A stretch of 10,987 nt of DNA. It comes from DAOUAJ01 sp034433615. GTDB lineage: Bacteria > Chloroflexota > Anaerolineae > DUEN01. Below are positions 1-6,095 of this stretch, piece by piece (the stretch's first letter is position 1; each line of letters starts with the position of its first letter). A program made the translations under genes and the position numbers. Below the pieces are notes generated by a model that saw only the letters and a list, made by a program, of their open reading frames with translations, was not told the origin of the DNA and did not search any database. The stretch spans positions 1 to 10,987 of the forward strand of contig DAOUAJ010000093.1 of assembly GCA_034433615.1 (NCBI GenBank), read 5' to 3'.

Positions 1-745
1 ACAGCCCCAGCGCGATAGGGTTGGCGACGCCCACCAGCAGCGCCCCACAACCGTGCACCTGTTGGGCCAGCGCCCGCAAGCGGTCAGGATGGAGGACACG
101 CCCGAAGAAGTCCGGCACCTGAATGACCACACAGGCCGTTTGATCGTCGCACAGGCTCATCAACTCCTCCGGCCCGTTGCCTATCCCTTCGTCACCGACA
201 AGGGTCAGCCCCATACCCTGGGTGTAGGTGCGTACCACCTGGCGGTACTGCGGGTGTACAGCCGGCGAGAGGATCACCTTGCGCCGTCGGCCGCCGTGGA
301 CGTTCAAGGCCATGATGACCGCCTCGGCCGTTGAGGTGGCTCCGTCATAATGCGAGGCGTTGGAGACCTCCATGCCGGTGAGCGCGCAGATCATCGTCTG
401 GTACTCGAAGAGCGCCTGCAGCGTGCCCTGGCTGATCTCGGGCTGGTATGGGGTGTAGGCGGTGTAAAACTCCGAGCGAGAGAGGACGAAATCCACCAGG
501 CTGGGGATGAAATGCCGATACGCGCCGGCCCCCAAGAAGCAGGCCGCGTGGTTCAGGTCTACGTTCTCCTCGCTCAGCGTCTGCAGTTCCTGCAAGATCT
601 CCAGCTCGGAAACCGGCGCTGGCAGGTCCAAAGGGGGATAGCGATAGGCTTCGGGCACATCGTGAAACAGCTCGTCCACGCTGTCCACGCCGATGGCGCG
701 TAACATCACCGCCCGGTCGGCGTCGGAATTGGGTATGTAGTTCAT
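1..745 (-). CDS. gcvPA: Glycine dehydrogenase (decarboxylating) subunit 1, 3' end cut by window
   Basis: This is the N-terminal subunit of the two-subunit P-protein, which with GcvPB decarboxylates glycine using PLP and passes the aminomethyl group to lipoyl-GcvH. The 248 residues visible, of about 450 in the family, start MNYIPNSDADR and carry the family blocks YTPYQPEISQG (97-107), FEYQTMICALTG (113-124) and a YDGATS-type turn (133-138). The frame stays open to the left edge, so the gene is partial only because of the window. The ATG at 745-743 is preceded by GGGGTGATC, which resembles the extended Shine-Dalgarno GGAGGTGATC. It lies 73 bases after gcvH, and the gap holds a long heptamer-repeat hairpin. 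The PLP lysine belongs to GcvPB, expected next beyond the window. The identification is very secure. Confidence 0.97.
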   Translation of the reverse strand, partial: MNYIPNSDADRAVMLRAIGVDSVDELFHDVPEAYRYPPLDLPAPVSELEILQELQTLSEENVDLNHAACFLGAGAYRHFIPSLVDFVLSRSEFYTAYTPYQPEISQGTLQALFEYQTMICALTGMEVSNASHYDGATSTAEAVIMALNVHGGRRRKVILSPAVHPQYRQVVRTYTQGMGLTLVGDEGIGNGPEELMSLCDDQTACVVIQVPDFFGRVLHPDRLRALAQQVHGCGALLVGVANPIALGL

Positions 746-772
746 GCTTGATCACCCCGCCTCACTTAGAGC

Positions 773-820
773 CAGGATACAGGATGCAGGATACAGGATA
801 CCTGCATCCTGTATCCTGTC
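773..820. repeat. Heptamer tandem array forming an 18-bp perfect hairpin
   Basis: Four tandem 7-mers (CAGGATA, CAGGATG, CAGGATA, CAGGATA) fill 773-800. They are followed directly by the inverted word (CCTGCAT, CCTGTAT, CCTG) at 801-818. The arms 773-790 and 801-818 are perfect reverse complements over 18 bases, with a 10-base loop. The right arm ends against the gcvH stop codon (819-821 on the minus strand). In the transcript this would be a strong hairpin between gcvH and gcvPA. There is no T-run, so it is not a typical intrinsic terminator; attenuation or 3'-end protection is an inference. Confidence 0.93.
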
Positions 821-1214
821 AACGCTCCTCGCTCTCCACCTGCACCTGGTAGGCTGTGGCGTCCATTAGGGTGTCTAGCTCCTTCGGATCCGCCATCTTG
901 ATGCGAAAGAACCAGGCCGCGCCGAACGGATCCTGATTGACCAGTTCCGGCGTATCCACCAACGCCTCGTTGACGGCAACCACTTCGCCCGAGACCGGCG
1001 CATGGATGTCCTCGGCAGCCTTCACCGATTCCACGGTTGCGCACGCCTTCCCCTGCCGGACGGTGCTCCCCACCTTGGGCAGTTCCACGTAGACGACGTC
1101 GGACAGGGCGCTCTGAGCGTAGTCAGTGATGCCCACAACCGCCTCGTCCCCCTCCATGCGCACCCATTCGTGAGTCCTGGCATACCGCACGTTCGGATCA
1201 AACTTGTAGTCCAT
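819..1214 (-). CDS. gcvH: Glycine cleavage system H protein
   Basis: This is the lipoyl carrier of the glycine cleavage system. Its lipoylated lysine shuttles the aminomethyl group from the P-protein to the T-protein and returns electrons to the lipoamide dehydrogenase. The 131-residue protein has the typical H-protein length. It shows the THEWV block (14-18), the GITDYAQ block (28-34) and the lipoylation site ESVKAAED with Lys65. A longer frame begins at a TTG at 1232, but a strong AAGGAGG lies between that TTG and the ATG at 1214-1212, so the ATG is the chosen start. The gene sits between gcvT and gcvPA in the usual gcvT-H-PA order. Its stop codon abuts the right arm of a heptamer-repeat hairpin. 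The identification is secure. Confidence 0.97.
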   Translation of the reverse strand: MDYKFDPNVRYARTHEWVRMEGDEAVVGITDYAQSALSDVVYVELPKVGSTVRQGKACATVESVKAAEDIHAPVSGEVVAVNEALVDTPELVNQDPFGAAWFFRIKMADPKELDTLMDATAYQVQVESEER

Positions 1215-1218
1215 CTTT

Positions 1219-1226
1219 CCCTCCTT
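1219..1226 (-). promoter_or_regulatory. Shine-Dalgarno site deciding the gcvH start
   Basis: AAGGAGGG on the minus strand, four bases before the ATG at 1214. It lies inside the longer reading frame that begins with TTG at 1232 and so rules that start out. Confidence 0.85.
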
Positions 1227-1245
1227 GGGCAATGAGCTGATGTAA

Positions 1246-1320
1246 GCAACGAGTTAACGAGTAACGAGGCAACGAGGGACTTGGCGTTTCATTAGCCTTA
1301 TCCCCTTGTTGCCTCGTTAC
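1246..1320. repeat. Heptamer/octamer tandem repeats with an 18-bp inverted repeat, gcvT-gcvH gap
   Basis: The core AACGA recurs at 8-, 7- and 8-base steps from 1246 to 1278 (words such as GCAACGA and GTAACGA). The reverse-complement word follows at 1303-1320. Arms 1261-1278 and 1303-1320 pair over 18 bases with a single mismatch that would be a G-U pair in RNA; the loop is 24 bases. It lies between the gcvT stop (1350) and the gcvH Shine-Dalgarno site (1226). No T-run is seen. Confidence 0.88.
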
Positions 1321-1349
1321 CCTGGCCTGCCCAGCGGCTCAGGGCAGGC

Positions 1350-2447
1350 TCATCTCCGATAAAACGGCCGTTGCACGACGCGGGCGGCCCGTGGCTGATC
1401 GCGAATGACGATGGCCAGCTCCGTGCCCACGGCAGCGTATGCGGCCGGCACGTAGGCCATCCCCACGTAACGCTCGGTGCTGGGGCTGTAGAGGCCGGTC
1501 GTCACCCTGCCCACAGATACACCCCCTACCGTTATCTCGTACCCCTGCCTGGGTACGCCTCGTTCTACCATCTCAAACCCAACTAGCCGACGATCAGGTC
1601 CCTCCAGTTGGACCTTGAGCAGCGCGTCGCGGCCGATAAAATCGCCTTTATCGAAACTCACCGCGAACCTCAGGCCGGCGCTGATGGGGTCAATCTTGGC
1701 GTGGATCTCATGGCCATAGAGCGGCAGACAGGCCTCGGCCCGCAGCGTATCGCGGGCAGCCAGCCCACACGGGAGCAGACTCTCTGGTTTCCCCGCCTCC
1801 AGCAATGTGGTCCACACCCGTTCAGCCGCGTTCACCGGAAAAAACAGCTCGTACCCATGCTCTCCCGTGTACCCTGTGGCTGCGATCAAAGTGGGCACGT
1901 CAGCCACGTTGCCATTGGCTGTTGTGTGAAACGGCACGTCCTTCAAGTCCACATCTGTCACCCGCTGCAAGATGGCCCGCGCTTGTGGCCCTTGTAGCGC
2001 CAGCATACAGGTTTGCTCTGAGATGTCTTCCAGGGTGACGGCGGCGCCTCCGAGATGTGCTTGCAGCCAGGCGAAATCCTTCTCCCGGTTGGCGGCGTTC
2101 ACCACCATCAGCCAGTGATCCGGCAGATGATAGAGGAACACGTCATCCACGATGCCGCCATCGGCGTAGCAGAGCAGGGCATAGTGTGCCTGCCCCACGC
2201 CCGTCCGGCGTATGTCCCAGGTCTGCACCGTCTGCAAGAAGGCTTCTGCGTCGAGGCCACCGAGCCGGAACTGCCCCATGTGGTCAATATCGAAAAGGCC
2301 GGCCGCTGTGCGGACTCGCTTATGTTCCTCAATTGGTCCTGTGGGGTACTGCACGGGCATCTCCCAGCCGGCGAACTCGATCATACGCGCCCCCGCGCGC
2401 ACGTGCCAGTCATGCAACCGCGTTCGGTTCAACCCTCCATTTGCCAT
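1350..2447 (-). CDS. gcvT: Glycine cleavage system T protein (aminomethyltransferase)
   Basis: This enzyme takes the aminomethyl group from lipoyl-GcvH, releases ammonia and forms 5,10-methylene-tetrahydrofolate. The 365-residue length is normal for the family. Visible blocks are FAGWEMPVQYP (25-35), HMGQF (56-60), the folate-site GGIVDD (97-102) containing the conserved catalytic aspartate, TGYTGEHGYE (191-200), a GLAARDTLR block (228-236), LPLYGHE (241-247) and the C-terminal PFYRR. The folate-binding N-terminal domain covers about 1-260 and the C-terminal barrel about 280-365. The ATG at 2447 follows GGAGG by four bases. It lies 51 bases after the M28 peptidase stop and 135 bases before gcvH; both gaps hold 7-base-period repeats. 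The identification is secure. Confidence 0.97.
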   Translation of the reverse strand: MANGGLNRTRLHDWHVRAGARMIEFAGWEMPVQYPTGPIEEHKRVRTAAGLFDIDHMGQFRLGGLDAEAFLQTVQTWDIRRTGVGQAHYALLCYADGGIVDDVFLYHLPDHWLMVVNAANREKDFAWLQAHLGGAAVTLEDISEQTCMLALQGPQARAILQRVTDVDLKDVPFHTTANGNVADVPTLIAATGYTGEHGYELFFPVNAAERVWTTLLEAGKPESLLPCGLAARDTLRAEACLPLYGHEIHAKIDPISAGLRFAVSFDKGDFIGRDALLKVQLEGPDRRLVGFEMVERGVPRQGYEITVGGVSVGRVTTGLYSPSTERYVGMAYVPAAYAAVGTELAIVIRDQPRAARVVQRPFYRR

Positions 2448-2460
2448 TATGCCTCCGACA

Positions 2461-2495
2461 GCCGCTGGCTGCTGGCTGATTGCTGAATACTGATC
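2461..2495. repeat. Degenerate heptamer array, M28-gcvT gap
   Basis: Five consecutive degenerate 7-mers can be read on the plus strand from 2461: GCCGCTG, GCTGCTG, GCTGATT, GCTGAAT and ACTGATC. The trinucleotide CTG recurs at 2469, 2476, 2483 and 2490, exactly seven apart. The array fills the space between the peptidase stop (2499) and the gcvT Shine-Dalgarno site (about 2452-2456). It is more degenerate than the other arrays and forms no strong hairpin by eye. Confidence 0.7.
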
Positions 2496-2498
2496 GCA

Positions 2499-3851
2499 TT
2501 AGAACGGCCAACGTCCCTCCAGGCGCATGACCTCCTCGAGCCCTTCCTTCTGCAGCATGGCCTTGACTTCATCCGGTGTACGGTGGGCTGGCCACGGCTC
2601 ACCATCAGTGCTTAAACGGAGCAACAGGCGTGCTGTAAAGGCTGCGGCCGTCTGTAGGCTCGCTTGCGACACCTTGTCCACAGTATCGGCAGCCGTGTGT
2701 CCCCAACCCCGGCTGCCGCTCCCCCAGGTGGCGACCATCGCGGCCGGCACACCTCGTAGAACGAAGGGGAAATGATCGGAGTAAGGCACCAGACGATCGG
2801 CCACCATGCTCTCCGGGTTGATGGCCTGGGTCTGAGCCTGGAAACGCGGCAGCAATTCAGGCCACCCTTGCAGGAAAGCCGCCAGTTTCCCGGGGCCACT
2901 TACAACATCCAGATTGAGGATAAAACGTATGTCCGCCAGCTCTGCCTGGTGGATAGTTGTATAGTGATAGGCGCCGTGCAATCCCAATTCCTCGCCCGTG
3001 AAGAAGATGAAACGCACCGGCAGCGGCAGAGGGCCGTCCAGCGCCAGGACCCGAGCAGCCTCCAACACCGCCACGACGCCGGAAGCGTTGTCATTGGCCC
3101 CCGGAGCGATGTCGTGGCTGTCCAGATGTGCGCTGGCGATCAGCCACGGCCCTGCTTGCTCACCGGGTAGTTCACCTATCACGTTGCAGGCACCGATGGG
3201 GTTGGTGCTACCCCCCACGCTCAAGCGCACGCGCACGGGCCCCGCCCGCAACCTTCGCGTCAATGCTGCACCCGTCTCCTGGCTCACCCCCACGCCGGGG
3301 ATCGGCGCCCCCGTCGGCAGACAGCCCGTCTGCGCCAACTGGCCTGGCTCATCGCCCACAAAGACGAACCCGACAGCACCTGCCTGCACCACGCGTGCGT
3401 ATTTCTCCAGACGGTGCACCAGGCGGTTGTACATGGGTGGGTTGGCGCTGGAGACCAATACCACCTTGCCCTTGATTTCACCGGCCCGCGCCGCGATCAT
3501 CTCCGGCACTGCCGGCCCCAAATCGAGCAGCTCTGCCTCGACGCTGCTGGCCGGGGAATAGGGCAGAGCCAGGCACTCGTAGTCGAGCCTGTTCTGATCC
3601 ACGAGCTGGAGGCGCGCATCGCCGCGCTGCCAGCCGGTGAGTAGAACGTCCTCCGTACGGACATTGTGCAGGCCGTAGGCCGCCATCTGCTCCAGCAGGT
3701 AGGAATCTGCCTGGGATTCCCCCGGCGAACCCGTAAAGCGATGGCCGCAACCATCGCACAGAGCCAACAAATGACGGTAGGCCGAGTCCGAAGTGTACAC
3801 CTCTCCAGCGATACGGCGCTCTCGCGCCGCCAGATCCTTGGCATCAAGCAT
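2499..3851 (-). CDS. M28-family zinc metallopeptidase (aminopeptidase-like) with PA-type insert
   Basis: A 450-residue M28 peptidase, probably removing N-terminal residues from peptides with two zinc ions. The metal-binding set is complete: His242 and Asp244 in AHLDS, bridging Asp254 in GANDNASG, Glu287/Glu288 in FFTGEELG (catalytic base, then zinc ligand), Asp315 in NLD, and His385 in GWGHTAADT. A protease-associated-like segment lies at about 100-215 (GKVVLVSSANPP, then GAVGFVFVGDEPG). No signal peptide or membrane segment is seen, so the enzyme is probably cytoplasmic. The ATG at 3851 has GGGGAG eight bases upstream. It lies 50 bases after the dppC-like gene, which suggests it processes imported peptides. 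The exact specificity cannot be read from the sequence. Confidence 0.93.
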   Translation of the reverse strand: MLDAKDLAARERRIAGEVYTSDSAYRHLLALCDGCGHRFTGSPGESQADSYLLEQMAAYGLHNVRTEDVLLTGWQRGDARLQLVDQNRLDYECLALPYSPASSVEAELLDLGPAVPEMIAARAGEIKGKVVLVSSANPPMYNRLVHRLEKYARVVQAGAVGFVFVGDEPGQLAQTGCLPTGAPIPGVGVSQETGAALTRRLRAGPVRVRLSVGGSTNPIGACNVIGELPGEQAGPWLIASAHLDSHDIAPGANDNASGVVAVLEAARVLALDGPLPLPVRFIFFTGEELGLHGAYHYTTIHQAELADIRFILNLDVVSGPGKLAAFLQGWPELLPRFQAQTQAINPESMVADRLVPYSDHFPFVLRGVPAAMVATWGSGSRGWGHTAADTVDKVSQASLQTAAAFTARLLLRLSTDGEPWPAHRTPDEVKAMLQKEGLEEVMRLEGRWPF

Positions 3852-3871
3852 GGAATAGACTCCCCTCAGTT

Positions 3872-3892
3872 GGCTGATGGCTAATGGCTGAC
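3872..3892. repeat. Three tandem heptamers, dppC-M28 gap
   Basis: GGCTGAT, GGCTAAT and GGCTGAC follow one another without gaps between the permease stop (3902) and the peptidase Shine-Dalgarno site. Flanking GTTGG (3869-3873) and CCAAC (3895-3899) can pair, closing a loop of about 21 bases. The word family resembles those in the 2461 and 4917 arrays. Confidence 0.75.
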
Positions 3893-3901
3893 AACCAACC
3901 G

Positions 3902-4804
3902 CTACACTTGCATCTGTGGGTCCAGTGCATCGCGCAGGCCGTCACCCAGCAAGTTAAATCCCAGCACAGTGAGCATGATCGCCATGCCGGGGAAGAACAC
4001 CATGTGCGGCGACTGGCGCAGGAACGGGATGCCGTCGCCGATCATGGCTCCCCACTCGGGCGAAGGCGGCTGCGCGCCCAGCCCCAGGAAGCCGAGGGCC
4101 GCGGCAAAGAGGATCGCCCCGCCCACGCCCAGCGTGGCCTGCACGATGATGGGGGACAGGCTGTTAGGCAAGATGTGGCGGAACATGATGCGAAGATTGG
4201 TCACTCCCACCATGCGCGCTGCCTCCACGTAATCGCGCTCGCGGATGGAGAGGACCATGGAACGCACGACGCGCGCGTAGCCCGGGATGCCCACCACCGA
4301 GACGGCGATCATCGTATTCGCCAGGCCCGGCCCGCGCACGGCGACGATGGCAATCGCCAGGAGGATAGCCGGAAAAGCGAGAAGAACGTCAATCAATCGC
4401 ATGATGATCGAGTCGGTCAGGCCGCGAAAATAGCCGGCCGCCAGGCCCAACAACGTCCCCGTTGTCCCCGCAGCGAACACTACCAGAAAGCCAACGGTTA
4501 AAGAGATACGAGTCCCATGCACGATGCGGCGCAGCATGTCTCGTCCCAGCCGGTCGGTGCCGAAGGGGTGCTGGAGAGAGGGAGCACGCCGTGACTCCGC
4601 CAGATTGGAGTCCACCTTAGGATCATACGGGTCAATGACAGGCGCGGCGATGCCGACAACCACTGTCATTAAGACGACGATCAACCCCACACGCCCGTTC
4701 CAGCTTGATAACAAGCGGTGCCAGGCATCAATAAACAGGCCTCGAGAGCGGCGCGGTGCCAGTCCACTTAAAACACTCGGAAGCGCAGTTGCTTCAGCGG
4801 TCAT
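3902..4804 (-). CDS. Dipeptide/oligopeptide ABC transporter permease, DppC/OppC type
   Basis: One of two inner-membrane permease subunits of a peptide-family ABC importer; it pairs with the DppB-like protein encoded just upstream. The 300-residue protein has an N-terminal OppC-type cytoplasmic segment, a first membrane helix at about 38-57, the HPFGTDRLGRDMLRR block (79-93) typical of DppC/OppC, and further helices at about 102-123, 136-156, 162-180, 216-241 and 270-290. The EAA loop that contacts the ATPase begins DYVEAARMVG (191-200) and continues through HILPN. The ATG at 4804 follows GGAAGG by six bases. No ATPase gene is present in the window. The substrate could be peptides, nickel or oligosaccharides; the adjacent peptidase favours peptides. 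Confidence 0.94.
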   Translation of the reverse strand: MTAEATALPSVLSGLAPRRSRGLFIDAWHRLLSSWNGRVGLIVVLMTVVVGIAAPVIDPYDPKVDSNLAESRRAPSLQHPFGTDRLGRDMLRRIVHGTRISLTVGFLVVFAAGTTGTLLGLAAGYFRGLTDSIIMRLIDVLLAFPAILLAIAIVAVRGPGLANTMIAVSVVGIPGYARVVRSMVLSIRERDYVEAARMVGVTNLRIMFRHILPNSLSPIIVQATLGVGGAILFAAALGFLGLGAQPPSPEWGAMIGDGIPFLRQSPHMVFFPGMAIMLTVLGFNLLGDGLRDALDPQMQV

Positions 4805-4824
4805 ACACGACCTTCCAGATTAGA

Positions 4825-4940
4825 GCGGTTAGCTGTCAGCTTTCAGCCCATGGTCTTCTGAAAGGCGAAGACCACAAGTGCGAGCCACAAGCAGCCGTCA
4901 GCCTTCAATCAGAGTAGCTGATCGCTGATCGCTGACGGCT
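4825..4940. repeat. Heptamer arrays and nested inverted repeats, dppB-dppC gap
   Basis: Two arrays with a 7-base period are visible. The first is at 4825-4845: GCGGTTA, GCTGTCA, GCTTTCA. The second is at 4917-4937: GCTGATC twice, then GCTGACG. Between them, TGGTCTT (4851-4857) pairs with AAGACCA (4868-4874), and AGCCGTCAGC (4893-4902) is a perfect reverse complement of GCTGACGGCT (4931-4940). The latter is followed by ATTTTT on the plus strand, so on that strand it looks like a hairpin with a short T-run; on the coding strand it does not. This 151-base gap holds no gene. Confidence 0.82.
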
Positions 4941-4955
4941 ATTTTTCAGGATAAC

Positions 4956-5960
4956 CTAGCCATAACGAATACGTGGATCAAGGTACGCATAAGAGATGTC
5001 CACGATCAGGTTGACAAAGACGTAGATCGTAGCGCTGATGAGTACAGCCCCCTGGACGATGGGATAATCACGGCTCAGGATCGCTCGATAAGTCCACAGC
5101 CCCATCCCCGGCCAGGAGAAAATCGTCTCGGTGAGCAGCGCGCCGCCCAGCAGGCCGCCTAACTGCAAGCCTACTACCGTTACTACCGGAAGCAGTGCAT
5201 TCTTCAAAGCGTGGCGTATGATGACTACCCGTTCCCGCAGCCCCTTGGCCCGCGCGGTGCGCACGTAGTCCTGGCGCAGCACCTCTAGCATACTGGAGCG
5301 GGTTAGCCGGGCCAGAATAGGCATGATGACAGTACTTAAGACAAAGCTGGGCAGGATCAAGTGCCAGACGGCGTTCAAGAAAAGCCTGGAATCACCCATC
5401 AACAACGTGTCAACCAACATGAAGCCGGTACGGCGCACCACCGTCAGCTCCACGTCCAGACGGGCGCTGGGCGGGAAGATCTGGCGGTTCACGGCCAGGG
5501 CGTAGATTAACACCAGCGCCAGCCAGTAAATGGGCATGGAGACACCCACCAGAGCGCCGAACATGGAGGCGATGTCCAGCCAGGAGTTGTGCTTGATGGC
5601 TGACAGAATGCCTACCCCAACGCCCACTGTGACGCCGATCAGCATGGCCGCGATCACCATTTCGATGGTGGCCGGCAGCCGCTGCTTCAATTCGCTCATC
5701 ACCGGGGTACGGTTGATAATTGAGGTACCCAAATCGCCCCGCAGCACGCGGGCTATCCACTCCAGATATTGAACGTAGATCGGGCGATTAAATCCCATTT
5801 GCTCCCGCACCCGCTCGATATCCTGCGCGCGCGCACGTTCCCCCAGCATCACTATCACCGGGTCACCTGGGATCATACGAATGAGGGAAAAGACCAGGAT
5901 GGAAACGCCCAGAAGCACCGGAATCAACGCTAACAGCCGGCGGGCAATGTACTGTCCCAA
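4956..5960 (-). CDS. Dipeptide/oligopeptide ABC transporter permease, DppB/OppB type, TTG start
   Basis: This is the first permease of the peptide-family importer. The 334-residue protein starts GQYIARRLLALIPVLLG, the classic DppB/OppB N-terminus, with a membrane helix at about 9-29 followed by IPGDP (30-34). Other blocks are GDLGTSI (75-81), SMPIYWLAL (141-149) and an EAA loop beginning DYVRTARAKG (231-240) and continuing to HALKNALLP. Further helices lie at about 100-122, 134-156, 197-217, 255-278 and 302-322. The start is TTG at 5960, supported by GAGGAG eight bases upstream and by the normal family N-terminus. The gene follows the binding-protein gene after 135 bases that contain a strong repeat hairpin, and precedes the DppC-like gene by 151 bases. 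Confidence 0.94.
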   Translation of the reverse strand: MGQYIARRLLALIPVLLGVSILVFSLIRMIPGDPVIVMLGERARAQDIERVREQMGFNRPIYVQYLEWIARVLRGDLGTSIINRTPVMSELKQRLPATIEMVIAAMLIGVTVGVGVGILSAIKHNSWLDIASMFGALVGVSMPIYWLALVLIYALAVNRQIFPPSARLDVELTVVRRTGFMLVDTLLMGDSRLFLNAVWHLILPSFVLSTVIMPILARLTRSSMLEVLRQDYVRTARAKGLRERVVIIRHALKNALLPVVTVVGLQLGGLLGGALLTETIFSWPGMGLWTYRAILSRDYPIVQGAVLISATIYVFVNLIVDISYAYLDPRIRYG

Positions 5961-5968
5961 AACGGATT

Positions 5969-5974
5969 CTCCTC
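5969..5974 (-). promoter_or_regulatory. Shine-Dalgarno site supporting the TTG start of the dppB-like gene
   Basis: GAGGAG on the minus strand, eight bases upstream of the TTG at 5960. It supports TTG as the true start codon. Confidence 0.75.
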
Positions 5975-5980
5975 AATAAC

Positions 5981-6061
5981 GGTCGGTGGTCAGTAGTCAG
6001 TGATCAGCTAAACGTGATGCGTGATCCGTGACCATTACGCATCACGCATCACGCATCACGC
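5981..6061. repeat. Two heptamer arrays, one forming a long hairpin, dppA-dppB gap
   Basis: Array one (5981-6008) is GGTCGGT, GGTCAGT, AGTCAGT and GATCAGC, four gapless 7-mers. Array two is CGTGATG, CGTGATC and CGTGACC (6013-6033), followed by its reverse-complement word ATTACGC once and ATCACGC three times (6034-6061). The arms 6013-6025 and 6048-6060 are perfect complements over 13 bases; after one mismatch the pairing resumes for 5 bases (6027-6031 with 6042-6046). The hairpin lies just after the binding-protein stop (6096), where a stabilising or attenuating RNA structure could raise binding-protein level relative to the permeases. Confidence 0.92.
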
Positions 6062-6095
6062 AGGCGGAAGTGTGGAACTATCCTGATCCGAGAGG

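Noticed and set aside
773..820. CRISPR array or intrinsic terminator
   Set aside because: Units are only 7 bases without spacers, so this is no CRISPR; the hairpin has no T-run on the coding strand, so it is not a standard intrinsic terminator.
1215..1232. TTG start six codons upstream of gcvH
   Set aside because: The Shine-Dalgarno sequence lies within these codons, and the H-protein N-terminus starts normally at ATG 1214.
2998..3561. A 187-codon plus-strand open frame opposite the M28 peptidase
   Set aside because: It is a shadow of the peptidase gene, which has all its metal-binding motifs; the plus frame shows no protein-like pattern.
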